In this document: piece after piece, positions 1 to 13,042 of the stretch
How positions within the stretch are numbered: the stretch's first letter is position 1
Layout: the number at the start of each line of letters is the position of its first letter
Source: Acanthaster planci
Taxonomy: Eukaryota > Echinodermata > Asteroidea > Valvatida > Acanthasteridae
Assembly: GCF_001949145.1 (NCBI RefSeq)
Contig: NW_019091356.1
Location: 2,882,713 to 2,946,712 of the forward strand
Direction: 5' to 3'
Length of the DNA stretch: 64,000 nucleotides
Made by a program: the position numbers and the translations under genes
The notes under the pieces: model-generated
Database searches by the model: none
What the model was told of the DNA's origin: nothing
Seen by the model: only the letters and a program-made list of their open reading frames with translations

Positions 1-175
1 CATAAAATGTTAACTTTTCAACAGAGGCAGGAATGCTGGAAAAACCCGAAGGAAAACTCTCCTAGTACAAGGAAGAACCAACTAACAATTCCACTCACAC
101 GTGGCCTGGGGCCGGGAATCAAGCCCAGGTCACAGGTCACACTGTGCCATCAATTCTCAACCGAACTTTCCTCAC

Positions 176-3100
176 CTTGGGCGTGGTGGGCCGGGGTGAC
201 AGGGGGCGGGGAGCTAGGCTGGTTGGCGATGCTCTGGGTCAAGTCACGTAGCAACTCCTCCTTCTCCGTCTTCCGGGCAAAGCAGAGGTCAGTGACCTTG
301 CCTTGGAAACGCACCAGCAGCTGGGTCAGGTCGTTGTAGAACTGCGAGTGTGCGGAGGCAAGCACAGAAATTTCCATCAGTATGGGTACAAACTTCTCTT
401 GCACTGGCGGGCAGAGGTGTACGTTCCATAATGGGACGAGGCTTTACGGTTCGACCTATTAACCCCAACCCTCCTCAATCCTCCAAACCCTCTGGTTGGT
501 TTTGGAGGATTGAGGAAGAATGACTAAATTGTGGGACTGATTGCAAAGGATGCATTGTCTCAAGGGTGTGGGCTAGACCTTGTATTGTTTATGTTCACCC
601 ACGCATAGATTCATACCTACATTATACATGAAATCCTCCATACTGCCCTGAGATACCATTTGCACTGCATCAACATAATGACAGGAATTGCTGGAGGATT
701 TTGAAGGATTGAGGTGGTGGGCACCCAACAAATGAGCATATTTAAGAAATGTTGGAGGATTTTAGGATTGACGATAACTGCAATTTTTCGCATGGATAAT
801 TTGAAGATTTTGAAGGATGGAGGACGGTGTCTAGCAAAAAGGCTACGGAGGTCAGTTCACGTCTGATGCCTGATGGTCTCAACTCCCCCCCCCCACTTTA
901 AAAATTGTTCTGCCACCGTTGCGCTCCTATTATATACAGCTATACGAATAGACGTGCTTAATGTTGACCAACTGAGGGCGCTATTTTTAGACATGAGACA
1001 GCAACACAACACAAGCATGAGGATGAACTCCAATCTCAAATGCGAGCATTTTGACTTCCATTGTATAGGACATGTTTTTGTTTCTTCTGTTTAATCAGCC
1101 CGCATTCAAACTAACCAGAGAAATAGAGAAGCTGTTTTGGCACGACCTCTTGTTGTCAGCCATGTTTGCAACAAGTCAATACTAGTAACAGGATGAGCAA
1201 TAATAAAGGAATACGTTTTCCACAAGAGACTTCGCTTAAGACTGGACAGCTTGTGGTGACTCGAACACAACACTGGACATCCCCCGTAGCAGTTTGACAA
1301 GCCACAAATTCATCTTAAATTTGCACATGGTCTCTTTTCTAACCTTCGTGCCCTCTGTCAGGTTGGCAGTGAGCTCCATGTAGGCGTCATGGGCAGCTGC
1401 CAGCTTGCGCAAGACGTCCTCACGATTGCTGGCCGAGGTGTCTGACTGCTTCGCCTGGCAAAATTTGGTGTTGGCATCCTGAGAAGGAATGTGTGGAAAA
1501 AAAGATGCTTCAGACATCACTCTGAAGAAAGGGCCACTTGTTTTAACTCTTCAAAGCTCTGGCGAAAGAGACACATGAATATCTCTGCCGAAAGTTGGTG
1601 AGCACGTAAGAAAATCCGTTTTAAGTGTATCTGTCAAGCTTCAAATCAAGTTGAAGGAGAGATTTGTTGATATGGTCAAATACGCTTTGCACTTTACCCC
1701 GTGTCAATTCATGCATTGAGCACAAGTCAATGGAAAAAGAGCATCTTTTGATTGACTGGTCTTGGAACATTTTGAAAGAAGGGCATGTTTGATTTTTCAT
1801 AAAATTGGAGTGAAGATGGCCTCAGCATAAGAACCCTGGAACACTGGTATGTGTGCCCCACATGTGCAGAAAGTGCACTAATTCATGGGAGACTGTTTGC
1901 GCAAGCATCTAGCATCCGAAAAAATGCGCACCAATTTTTGGATCTTACCTGGACATTGTTCAGCAGTATCTCCTGCCGGTGGATGCTGTCTTGGACCTGC
2001 TTGATCAGGGGGGAGAAGATCCGGTCCAGTTCCTGGTTGGAGATGTCTTCCTCATTGATGGCCCCGTCGGCTGCCAAGGCACTCAGGAACTTTTGTGCTG
2101 TGGAGATGAGAGCAACCAACAGATATGAAATTGGCATGAGGCAAGTCTGTCCCGAACCACAGCAGCTCACCAGGCTGGTGTTCACTCCAGTTGCCTTGAT
2201 CAGAACTGAATGAGAATACCCCCCGATGGGTTGAGTCCATCAGAGGATACTCCCCAACTAAAGGCTGGTTCATACTTCAGGCGAATTCGACATCACAAAA
2301 ACTGCAGCAAAATTTCGCTCGAGTTGAAATGTTTTTGACTGGTACAAATTGGCAATGCGAATATTTGATCTGAAACCGCAGTTTCGCTTTCGTTCAGTTT
2401 GGTGCCCCTTATGAAATGATCTAAGTCCCTGAACCCATTCATATTCCTAGGCGAAGAGCAGCAAGCAGGGGTGAAGTGACTTGCCCAATGCCACGACTTT
2501 ATGGCCAGAAGTTGGATTGGAATCCCGGACCCTCTGATGATGAGTCATGAACCCTTACCACTAGGCCATATCCCTCCAAGAAGTCGGCATAAACAAAGAA
2601 GAACAAATTCCGATCTGGCAAAGGTTCGGAACAGCTTCCTTCATTTTTAGTGGTAGGAACTTGGACAAAAGAAATTTGTGCAATTTGTACAGAAATTGAT
2701 GCACCGTGCATATCCATAATTTCTATATCTTGGATTGAACATAAACATGAAAATTCCCGACTCACACATGTCACTCTTGGTATTCTTGATTTCGGCCTCG
2801 TTGACCTCGCGCTCTGTTTTGATGGCCTCCACTTGTTTCATGAGATCGCGCAACTTTCGGACCTCCGGGCTGTCCTTGAGGGCTGCGGCAGCGCTGGTGG
2901 CAGGCAGGTCGGATCCCATCTCATTCTGCATGCATCATAAACAATACAACCAATTGTGAACTTTGTAGAACCCACATGCTCTAGGAGTAGTCCAGGCTTC
3001 AATTCGAGCTAAAGTCACTGCAAACACTCATGTTTGCAATTATATACTTGTACTTCAGACAAAACATCAAAATAAGTTTCCTCAACTTCTTCTTGAAACA

Positions 3101-6100
3101 CAAGCTCTGAAAACCGCAGAAAGAGGTAAGAAAACAACATAATCCAAAACAAAACAAACAAATCAAGACACCCCTCAAAATACAGGAGTAGCCAGGTTGG
3201 CAGAGTATGTTTCCATGCCATATTTTCATCTTTGCGGTCTGGGTTCATTTCCCGGCTCGGTCCACATGTGGATTGGGTTTTCAGTCCCTTCCTGATTCTG
3301 TAGGTTTTGCCCAGAATATTCCTCTGGGGTTTGCCTCCCACCTCTAAAACTGTCACTGCTTCTCACTGTCTCCTCTCCACAGGTTTCTTCAGGTTTGCAA
3401 GCTACAGTGCAAAGGGTGCTTTTGAGGTATCCTGGGTTTATTTACCAAATACACTTAACAAAGATACAATGAGTAAATATAATTAAGTCAGATTTTCCGC
3501 ACACTAAACGGCTTGGCTTTTCCGACTTTTTTAAATCGACGACACAAAATATCGGTTGATAAAAGAAAACTTATTATTTTTCTTACCGGTGACTTAGACA
3601 GGATGCTAATGAATTCCCGGTTGGCCTCGTACTTTTCTCGCACGATACTGTCCGCCTGGATAGCGTTGTTCAGGATTGTCCGGTACTTTGACGCCTCCGC
3701 TCGTAAGGGCGTGGTTAGCTGATCTGATGGGAGGCGGGTCCAGCGCTCCTTGAAGCGCTCTTTCATCTCCTTGTCTGTTTTGCCTTCGTCGTCAAGGAGG
3801 CGTATTGACTGAAACCACATTTAAAGAAGAAACCAAATTTCACTCTTGAATTCAAAACTTGTCCTACGCATTCATTAGGTGATGATGATTAAAGTAAGCA
3901 GTACTCACACAAAGTATCACTTTGCTATTGGGCTTTAAAATAATTATGCGATCACTGATCAACTACTTTCAGGTGGGGACTGTTCTGGACAGTTGATCTT
4001 GTTTGCACAATATGCACAACATTTTCGTCAGAATGTGCATGAAACAACCGTGTATGTACATAAAAACCAATTTTGTCAAGTATCTCACTGTCGCTTTGTA
4101 CACATTCTGATGAAAAGCGATTCTTCATTCTGCATGCCGCTGAGCGTTGGACTAGACTTCTCAACATGCAAAGTAATAGAGACTGCATTCCATCTTCCTC
4201 AATCCTTCAAAATCCTCTCAAATGTCCAGGTGGATTTCAAAGGATCTGCGAGGGTCAGAGTTCATTACCTCGTTCAGAATCTCTGTGTTCCTCTTCAGCA
4301 GGTCCGGCATTTCATGAAACAGCTTGTCAATGCTCTGGATTCCACCTTTCTCACGCACCGCATTGGACTTCTGCAACAACGAGGGCGGTATGCTCGACCC
4401 TCCCATGTCCTCTATCGCAGCGGGTAGGTTCAGCGATGCTAGGACACTGCAAAATTGGTAGAAAGAGATATCAGAACAAACACTCCAAATGAAAATGTCA
4501 TGAGATAACACTGTGCAAGAGAAATGCAAGGACTATGAAGCTTAGATATAAAGCAAGCCAACAGAAACGAAACCTTATCTTCAAATGCTGTCTCAAGCTT
4601 CAGATGCATTTTAAGGTTCAAGAACTATTCCCAGACATGTTCTGTGGGAACCAAAGGTTGGTCGAATGCTGGCATCACATTAGAACCTCTTTCAGTTACA
4701 GAACTTTTCAAGAATCTTGTACAATGTAAAGTGGTAGGAACGCTCAACATTTTTCATATGCATGTTTAGTTTCATCACTATGCCAAACTCAGTGACACAT
4801 CAGCAACACAGAACTCAATTTACTTTTTCCAAAGAAACTAAAAACAAAACTACAGCCTTGAGACTCATTTTAATGAACCTGATCCCATTTGCTGCTGATG
4901 TAGCCACACTGAGATGAAGGTCTCATCTGAGGCACCATATGCATGAATACTTAAGCCTGAGTCAAAGGTGAGAATTGCAGCTGAGGGATGGAAAGTCTCC
5001 AGGCTGGCCGTCAACGCTACCTGTTGAGGAGCTGTGTCTGTTCCCGCAGCTTGCCCACTTCCCTGCTGACGATCTCCACCTTCCTGGCCTCGTAAGCGTC
5101 CAATGCATTGTGCACGGCCAGGGGAACCAACTTCTCAAACAAGTCTGTGTGCCGGGGGGGGGGAAACGAGACATGGAGTGTTGTACACGTATAGAGCAAC
5201 AATGATTACACTGGTCAATTAAAAAAAAATTGTTTGCTTCTCTATTTTATGGTATATTCCTTGAGCAAGCAGTCCAAAAGCATCTCCTTACATGGACTTG
5301 GCGCGCATGGTGAGCCGCGTGCACACAGACTCTTGACCGATCAGAATGGATTCAACTGTCTCGCATCCAGATCCAGATAACAGCGTGTTTTTCACACAGC
5401 AGGCATTATCACATCTCAGCTGGCATTATCAAATGTTAATACACGGTCAAGTTGCATGCTGTTGAATAGGGAAGCTGAGGTATTTATGAATCGTGAATTG
5501 TGAACCTAGGTCTTTCCTATACGTGTACACATGTACATGTAGGTACTGAAAAAATCTGGAGCCAATCAACAATTTTAAGCATCAATGTCATTTTCAGTGA
5601 TCCAGAATATGCCAGGTTTGACTTCATTTATTTTAGAAGCATTCTGGCTGTAGGCCAGTGTTACTGGCAACACAAGATGCCCAGACTACAGCTATCAGCA
5701 CTTTCTCAAGCCTGAAATGTCTCAAGCATGCTGCCAAAAAATCTTCTATGGGGGCATGTGGCCTAGTGGCTGAGGTTTGTAGCTTCGGATCATAGGGTTC
5801 GAATCCAGCTTAAGGCAGCATGTTGTGATCTCAGGTAAGTCACTTTATATCTCTGTGCCTCTTTCCACCTAGGAGAAAATGGGTACCCGTGAGGGCAGAT
5901 ATGGCTATGTGTAGCCGTTTGTGCCTGATATGGCTGCATCTGGCTAGAATACTCCCCAGGGAGTTGAGATGGTTTCAGGAATGTTCAGTTGTTGTGAGCC
6001 CACCGAGCAGGGATAATAATACATTGAATAGAGACTTTATAGTATTATGCGCTTTATAAGAACTATTTATTACTATTACTAATGCAGCCAGGTGGTGTCT

Positions 6101-9100
6101 TTCTTTGCAGGTGCGGACTGACCTGTAAACTTCGGATTCATGGGCTTGGGGATTTCCAGCGGCTTGGCAATGACGGCCGATCCGATGGGCTTGAGGTTGG
6201 ACACGTCTGGTATGACGTCGTGGTAGATGAAGTCATTGTCCTTCTTGGCCGCCGCAAGGGCACGCTGGACTTTCTCTGTCGTCGACTTGAAGTTGACGTG
6301 CTGCCCGCCGCGATGCGAAGCCGCCTGTAGGTGCTCCAAGGAATGCTGGAGAAATGATAAAGTAAAATTTAACCATTTGTGATGTTTAAAGGATAACAAA
6401 ATTTTGAAAAACTGTAAAGTAACAAATTTGCTGAGAAAGGAACAAAGTTTGTGGAGCCCCCCAAAAACCAATCCACAATCAGCCAAAAATTTAACTTGAT
6501 ATAAACATCTGTAGAGGCTGCTCATACTTCGCAGGAAAGTGAACAAGACTGCAAATATGTGACATCTGATCAAATATCTGCACTGCAAATTCACAAAAGC
6601 AGACCATATGTCAAGTGAAGAGAATGTCACTGAGAATGTTTTGCAATGTTGATTTGGCTGAAGTATGAACTGGTCTGGACTTTTTCTCGGTTGTTTTTTT
6701 TTTTTGCTCAGCAAAATATAAATGAAGAAAAAAATTAAAGAAGAAAAAAATTCTCAGCCATGTCTTGTGCTAAGCCCCGACAAGAAATTCTGCCCTGGGT
6801 AGTAGATAATGTTTGCTAAACCTTTACTTCGTTATCAAAAACAGCTGGTAACAGGTAAAACACATCACATGATACGTTGGCCCGTAACCTGTTGTTAATT
6901 ACAATGTACTGTCAAAGCTTAGCATATTTCTGGCCTCACGTTAAGCCTGCTGATCTCTTCTCCGTAGCACTTGCTGGCCTGGCAGACCTGGGACTGGTGG
7001 AATTCGGCCAGGCCCTGCATGTGGGCGTGTTTGCCGCCCACAATGGGGATCCATTCCTTCGGGAGGACCTCCTTGACATGCTGCACCTGGCATAGCTTCA
7101 AGGCCTCGGAGAACTCCTCGGCCGCCGTCATGGCAATCTTGGCGACAATGGCAGGCTTCATCTTGTCTACGCACACGGGAAGACAGAAAAAAATCTTGAA
7201 ACACCACAGTGAACAAGTTCCCTCATGGACCAGCATGACTCGTCGAGTCCATCACAACTTGTCTGGTCCTGAGCTATTAAGTTGTAAACTATCCAAAATG
7301 AATGTGACTGGCTTTGTGTGGCTGGACTCATGAACAGCCTTGTGATTACACTAGTGATAGACTCAACTACAGCCTTGTTGACTCAAAAACATCCCAAGTT
7401 GAAATATCATTGAACGTCACTCTTGGTTAACTCAAAACCTTGGCACCTTCTGCACACTGTGACATGTTTAGGTACTCATAACCCACAGTGTAACCAACCT
7501 CAATAGACTAATTCCAGGCAGCAGACAAGACTAGTCCAACTACAACTGTTTAGCACTCGATCAGAGCTTGGCAAAAAAATAGACGACTTCAGTTCTAGAC
7601 TGAACTTGCTCAACGTTGCTGCCATTTTGGTCTTTGTAGAAGTCAACTTAATAACCTTAAACCTAACCATCCTCAATCCTTCAAAATCCCCCAGGCGGTT
7701 TTGGAGGATTTTGGAGGATTTAGGTTGCATGGCAAAATATCATTGCTGATGGTGAAGGCTGCATTGTGTCAAGGTTGCGGGTTAGACCTTGTGTTATGTT
7801 CACCCATGCATAAATTCATGCCCACATTATGCGTAAAATCCTCCATACTGCTTCAGGATACCACACTATCTCAACATAATGAGAGGAATTGCTGGAGGAT
7901 TTTGAAGGATTGAGGCAGTGGGCACCCCTCCACAGAACATATTCAAGAAGTATTGGCATTGCTGGAGGATTTTGGAGGACTGAGGCTGTATCCAAGTTTT
8001 TCATTGGGGCAGTTGGAGGAGTTTGAAGGATTGAGGGTGTATCCTCGCCCAAAGGGCCAAGGCGGTTAGGGTTAAGGTAAGAGGGGACCAACTTTCCACC
8101 TCCCCCAGACTTTTCCAGGGCACAAGAACTGAGACCAAATGACTGAATGGAACAGACCTTGCTGAGCTTTCTTGAGGATGCTCTCTTGGCCCTGGGCCAA
8201 CATGAGCGCTCCCAGTGCAGCCAGACAGTCAGGGTGGATGTCAAAGGTGCGGATGTTCTGGACGGCTGACACCACGGTTTCTTTGAGATGGTTAAAAATA
8301 CCAGCCGCTTGCTGGGGAAACGTGTCAGAAATTTGGGGAAAACATTTTGTGAAAAGATGTGTACATGATGAAACTCTCAAAAATTGTGTCTGGGGACATC
8401 CAATATTCCAATACGGATTTGCCTTAAAAAGTTCATAAAATATGCACAAGGGATAATCACCTCGGAAAAAAAAACTGGTTGAGAAACCTACAGCGTTAGG
8501 TTTTGAAAAGTCAAAAGCAAAGGTTTTGAAACACTTTTGTGCAAGACTTACTGATGAATTCTTATGAACTGGTAGTGAGACTTTGGGTTGGCTAGTTGGT
8601 CGGTGCATGGATCGGGTTAAGTTGGATTGAATTGGGTTGTATCGGTTTTGGCTGGGTTGATTGAGATGAGGTTGGGTTGGGTTGACATAGATAAGGTTGA
8701 GTTGGGTTGACTGAAGTTATTTTGTCTGGGTATAATGGGATAAAGTTGGGTTGGGTTGACTGGGGTTGGTTTTGGCTGGGTTGAATGGAATAAAGTTGAG
8801 TTGGGTTGACTGGGTTTGTTTTGGTTGGGTTCAATGGGATAAGGTTGGCTTGGGTTGAGCTTTGTTCCAATCAACTTGGCCCTCTGAAGGGCAGTGCCCT
8901 ACTCGGTGTTGCACGTCCACCAATTAAATCTTACTTTCACATCATGCAGACAAGATCAGTTAGTCACCACTTAACAATTTGCCTCTGTATGTCTCACACA
9001 CCATCAAAACTAACATCTTTCTGAACGAACCCATTCATAAATGTTGTTCGGTACTGCTGTGACCAAGAAACATTGCTTGCTTTCTTTGGCTGATCACCAG

Positions 9101-12100
9101 AAGTAGAATCAATACACACAAACAAAGCTATCATACCTGGAACTGCTTTGCTGCAGTCTTGAGTGCCTCGTCATCGTCCGAGGTCTGCAGAGCTGCTATC
9201 TGGCTGTTCATTGCAGCAATGTTGAACAACACACAGACCTTCTCATAGCTACCAGTGGACCCACCTAGCAATAAAACAACGACCAAAATTTTCCAAGAAA
9301 AAAACATTTATATTCCTAGTTATGTACCTGAACTGAGATAAGTTGGTGGGAATTTGATGCCTATCTACATATAAGCACCCTGAATGAGTAATGACTCAAA
9401 CATACATTTACATCTTTGAATTTCAGAACGGAAACATCTTTATTACTTGAGGTAGGAGCTAAAATAAAAATGAAAAGGTACTGAATATTTCCACTACTTA
9501 GTCCTGTAAGTCTGTCACAAGACGGCCCATCAGGCTGACACTTATCTCCGTTTCTGAAAGTCTGAAATGTCTAAGAATATTTCTCTTTCTCTCAGCTGGA
9601 ATGCCAGTCATTCATGGGTTTCTCCTAGTACCCACTTTATGCTCCCTTTTGGAATGAGCCAAGTGGGGGGGGGTAATGTCGCTTGCCCGAGGGCACGGCG
9701 TAATGACTAGCAGCTGGATTCGAACCCCTTACCCTCTGATCACACGTCCCAAACCACTGACCGCGAGACCACAATCTAGAATAACCTGTGGACAATACAT
9801 GAATACAATTTCCCTAATGGCTGTAATGGACGTTGGCAAAGTAACTGCTTGTGGGCCACTGCTACCGGACACTTACTCTGCTTTCGGCCTCCTCCAAAGA
9901 AAGAGCCCTTGTCAAAGGCGTCCTGCCACGTGAATGTCATAGAGACCTACATGTACAAACATTGACATCAAAGAGATGAGAAAATTGGAATGGACTGGAT
10001 TTATTTGGTATTACCTCACAATTAGGTAATACCAGGGATAGCCCCTGGGATTGCAACTTGTTTCCAATGGGGTCCCTACTGAGTTAGGAAGAAGGTCCAG
10101 TTTTAGAGGCAGGAGGAAAGCGGAGTATCCGTAGAAAACCTGTGAGAGCGAGTAAGACATGCTCCATCGTTACACTCCAACTACAGCATCTGTCCATACT
10201 GGAGCCGGGAAGGAAGCAACTACAGTGCAGGATACAGTTGGGTTAGCCCCACTATGGGAAAGTTTAGGGATGTGTATCATGGACCTGTAAACATGGACAG
10301 GATGGGAACAAAGGTAAGACAAAGGTGTAGTGTTGTTAGGTCCTGACCACATCGTTGGTGCTAAAAGTTGGGAACAGTCCCAAATATCCGCCCTGAGTTG
10401 AAGTGCACCCCCAAGCGGCAAAAGAAAGACAGATGGCAGTAAGTTTCCCAAGCGCGTATGCAAAGAGCATACATTAAAGAAATAAATTTGTTACGCGTAC
10501 TCAGCATGCTCCACATCGAACACGCCACTGATCTCCATTATAAACGTGCGCCTAAGCGGTGAGTACTAAAAAAAAATGCCCTCTTTTGTTCCGCTCGGAG
10601 CGGATAGTGCTGTACTTGGGCCAACACAACTATGGTATGGTTTGCCAATGTCTGTCATAGTACATGCCATTCACCATGACATACTTGCCGGCAAAGCATG
10701 CAAGTAAAATCTAGTTTCTTAGGTGTGCCATGGATGAAATGAAAGATCGGCATACTTTTGATGTATTCTACTAGGCACGACACAACAAAGACTGGGGAAG
10801 GTTTTTATGGAAGTCTTTTATGGACATTTGCTGATTTTACTGGGCCAGCCTAGCTACAGCTGTAGTAAGAGGCTGTCGTACAACTTTACAGACAGAAGGT
10901 AATGACCAATCAGATAACAAGTAAAATCACAAGGCCAGGCTGTCAAAACTATGATTTTTTGGGGGGGATCTAAACATCTCCTGAATTAAAACCAACTTAC
11001 TTTCACTACAACATGGCTGAAGTTATCTGAGCAATGAAGTCAACAGTGCTTGTGATCTGAACAAAACAGCCAAACTGTGTGCCTGGATGGAAACACTTGA
11101 GGACACTAAGGAAAAGATTGGGACAGCATGGGCTACATCACGCCTTACCAAGGGGAAACGTTAACACCATACCCCTTCATTGCAGAATCAGTCAACTGTG
11201 TCCAAAGGGAAATTAGTCAACCGTGTCCAAAGAGAACTCACGAACCTAGTCCTTATTTCGACACATTCCTTTCCACACCCATGCCACCAGACCACTGTGT
11301 GGTCTGTCTTTCAAAAGACCTACCTATCTGTGGGCTTTAAAATGTGATCATGCAGCTTTACTTTCAGGATCAAAATGATGGAGGCATCTTTAAAATATCT
11401 GAGCTGAGTCACTTCCAACTTCTCTGAAGAAATACTGAGGACCATATCTTTGAGCCGCAAAAATGTGAAAATTTTTTGAAAACTTTGAGAATTTTGTAAA
11501 AAAGTACAAATTCTGTCAAACATTTGAGAAGTTCAGAGAATTTTGTGAGAATGAGTAAAATTGGCCTGATTCTGTCTTGCATTTTTTTTAGGACTGGAGT
11601 CCTTGTCTGGTCAGAGATGTTGTCAGTGACTTCTCAGTTGACATGTCATATACTGCAAGCTCTTTCTTACATGTCCTTCTGAAATTGGTAGCTTGTCCTC
11701 TATGGCCTGGAGCTGGTCATAGTATCTGAAGGAAATAAACATGAGTATGTACTACTCAAAATGCATTTTCATTTCAGCTGCCACCTTAATAATTTCCTTA
11801 CTACATTATAGGCCAGTGTGGTTTCAGATATTTGGAATCATGAATGTTTCTCACTCTCTGGAAACAGGAAATCCTGTGAAAAGTTAGAGTCAGGTTATTT
11901 TAGGAATTATTTCCTGGTGGTAATACACAAAGATATGAAAGTAATTAAATTATACTGACTTAGGCTAACAATTACATACAAAGTAGTTTAAAAAATGGGA
12001 TCCTGACCAGTGTTGACAATATAGATCTCTCTCATAGGATGCCATCCTCGAAGGAAAATTACAACAGCGTTTATTAAAACGCCAACAGGTGTTTGTATGC

Positions 12101-12670
12101 GCAGCGTGCAAATGTTCTACACACGTGCCTGTTGATCCAAGTACGAATATTTGAAGTAAAAAATGCTGATGCACACGGCAATCTATAGGAAGTGATGGCA
12201 TTTGAGAGAGACCTATAAACCTGGAGTTCCAATGGAAAGGGGTCAGTCACTTTCATTTTGAATAATAGAAATTCCAAAGTTTCTGATAGATGAGGAAATA
12301 AAATTACAAATATACATCATAAACTCACAGATTTAAGGACAGGATCTTAGCTTCAAAAGGATCACATGTGGTATTTAAACGACTTGTTTAAAAAGGAGGA
12401 AAGAGTTAACATTGTACTGTCCGGGAAATGGACCAAAGAAAAGTAGGCCTAGACCGAAACGCACCTTGCGAGGATTTCGAGAGAGGCGCTGTGTTTATCA
12501 AGTTTTCGACACACGGCATTATTTCGCAGCCTGTGCAGCTCGTCCAGCTGACTGGTGTAGTCATTGCTTTCGTCTTCTCCCCCAAAGGTGTTTCTGATAA
12601 AATTCTTGAGGGGCCGAACGAAGTCTAGTTCGGCGCTGTTTTTCAGAGGCACGGCAAGCATCGTAGCCAT
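176..12670 (-). CDS. PDCD6IP: ALIX / programmed cell death 6-interacting protein (14 exons, 3' end outside window)
   Basis: ALIX is a cytosolic ESCRT adaptor: its Bro1 domain binds CHMP4/ESCRT-III and its V domain binds YPXL motifs, serving multivesicular-body sorting, cytokinesis and membrane repair. Coding exons on the minus strand: 12465-12670, 11671-11725, 9877-9946, 9137-9264, 8158-8311, 6940-7166, 6123-6345, 5021-5144, 4269-4446, 3587-3808, 2766-2925, 1949-2097, 1344-1478, 176-341. All junctions are GT-AG and phases close, giving about 732 residues. The start is the ATG at 12670, reading [20 protein letters not shown] like human ALIX. Recognisable Bro1 segments are [30 protein letters not shown] and [11 protein letters not shown]-domain segments are [29 protein letters not shown] and [16 protein letters not shown]. 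Exon 14 ends at the start of the proline-rich tail ([15 protein letters not shown]), so the remaining roughly 130 residues must lie beyond base 1. Introns carry SINEs, a minisatellite and two copies of a GGAGGATT repeat. Confidence 0.96.
465..835. repeat. GGAGGATT-rich dispersed element, copy 1
   Basis: It begins near TTAACCCCAACCCTCCTCAA and contains repeated GGAGGATT / GAAGGATTGAGG words. Its order of segments (CTAGACCTTGT, TTCACCC.CGCATA, AAATCCTCCATACTGC, AGGAATTGCTGGAGGATTTT, GGGCACCC) is the same as in the copy at 7654-8077. It lies in the ALIX intron between exons 13 and 14. I do not recognise a named family. Confidence 0.8.
2425..2580 (-). repeat. tRNA-derived SINE fragment
   Basis: Read on the minus strand, it starts with an A-box-like TGGCCTAGTGGTAAGGG. 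A degenerate B box (GGGATTCCAATCC) follows, then the body GGGCAAGTCACTTCACCCC. The same body follows a better B box at 9618-9776, and the A box resembles that of the element at 5750-6080. It sits in the ALIX intron between exons 11 and 12. Confidence 0.75.
3191..3352 (+). repeat. Dispersed repeat B, copy 1 (GATTGGGTTTTCAGTCCC family)
   Basis: It shares GCCAGGTTGG, TTCCCGGCTCGGTCCA, GATTGGGTTTTCAGTCCC, a GTAGGTTTT segment and CCCACCTCTAAAAC with the reverse complement of 13043-13166. This copy carries an extra stretch of about 40 bp after the first block. It could be the body of a SINE. No open reading frame is shared between copies. Confidence 0.7.
5750..6080 (+). repeat. Full-length-looking tRNA-derived SINE
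   Basis: A tRNA-like head has an A box (GTGGCCTAGTGGCTGAGG, from about 5758) and an intact B box (GGGTTCGAATCC, about 5807). A body follows, containing AAGTCACTT and the degenerate tandem GATATGGCT/GTGCCTGATATGGCTGC. The 3' end reads TATTATGCGCTTTATAAGAAC and closes with an ATT-type simple tail. This is the layout of a tRNA SINE mobilised by a LINE. It ends about 40 bp from the ALIX exon 7 donor. Confidence 0.85.
7654..8077. repeat. GGAGGATT-rich dispersed element, copy 2 with inverted ends
   Basis: This is the better-preserved copy of the element at 465-835. The left end reads ACCTTAAACCTAACC then CCTCAATCC. The right end reads GGATTGAGGGTGTATCC then GGTTAGGGTTAAGG, so the two ends are inverted repeats and the element is MITE-like. 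It ends about 80 bp from the ALIX exon 5 donor at 8158. Shorter fragments of the same end occur near 4195-4240 and 56952-56990. Confidence 0.78.
8612..8862. repeat. Minisatellite, about 50-bp unit
   Basis: About five degenerate units, each built on GGGTTGACTGGGGTTGG, a GGCTGGGTTGAATGG segment and GATAAAGTTG. The GGTTGACTG start recurs near 8660, 8710, 8759 and 8809, giving a period of 49-50 bp. The minus-strand translation gives long NPT/QPN repeats, which are an artefact of the repeat. It lies in the ALIX intron between exons 4 and 5. Confidence 0.88.
9618..9776 (-). repeat. tRNA-derived SINE fragment
   Basis: On the minus strand the head reads TGGTCTCGCGGTCAGTGG (A box) and then GGGGTTCGAATCCAGC (B box). 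Next come TAGTCATTACGCCGTGCCC and GGGCAAGCGACATTACC, the same body as the 2425-2580 copy. It lies in the ALIX intron between exons 3 and 4. Confidence 0.8.
10400..10607. repeat. Dispersed repeat C, copy 1
   Basis: It starts GAAGTGCACCCCCAAGCGGC and ends TTTTGTTCCGCTCGGAGCGG. The same beginning, middle (ACGCGTACTCAG.GTGCTCC) and end occur at 51782-51990. The subterminal CCAAGCGGCAAAAG and the reverse complement of the end (CCGAGCGGAACAAAA) are inverted relatives, so a small DNA transposon is likely. It lies in the ALIX intron between exons 2 and 3. Confidence 0.75.
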
Positions 12671-12795
12671 TTTTTTCTTTGCACATCCGTATCATGCCAG
12701 TGCAAAGATGTGTAATGTACCCGTACTCATGCTCAGTACTCGACTCTGCAGCTGTACTGTACGATGATGTCATTGTCACATTCGTTCGAAGAACA

Positions 12796-12804
12796 GCGCC
12801 CTCT
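12796..12804 (-). promoter_or_regulatory. GCGCCCTCT motif (CTCF-core-like) upstream of ALIX
   Basis: The minus strand reads AGAGGGCGC, which fits the AGRKGGCRS core of the CTCF consensus. It lies 126 bp upstream of the ALIX ATG. The preceding five bases match the consensus only partly. Function is inferred; see the matching sites at 53495 and 61196. Confidence 0.35.
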
Positions 12805-13042
12805 GTTTGTAAACAACACATCACGAGGCGTTGAGTGTACCTGACTCAACCCCCGCAACTCAATGGCCCAACCGCATTTTCCCTACGATTTCAATTTGGG
12901 TTGGAAAAGTTACTTTGAACAATTCTGTCATGCATGAGTTGAAGTCGATTACGATTCTCTCTGGTTAATGAAACACAGGATTCCTTAAAAGTGCACTAGG
13001 AACTATAGCTCTCAAGCCTGAAGAAATCTGCGGAGAACAGTT

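Noticed and set aside
5807-5818. tRNA gene candidate from a perfect B box
   Set aside because: The A and B boxes are present but there is no cloverleaf acceptor or anticodon arm; the body and tail mark it as a SINE.
6079-6714. 211-codon minus-strand frame
   Set aside because: Only 6123-6345 is coding (ALIX exon 7). The upstream part is intron with a poly-Lys start and no homology.
8592-8874. NPT/QPN-repeat proteins on the minus strand
   Set aside because: They are translations of the 50-bp minisatellite in two frames and lack any domain.
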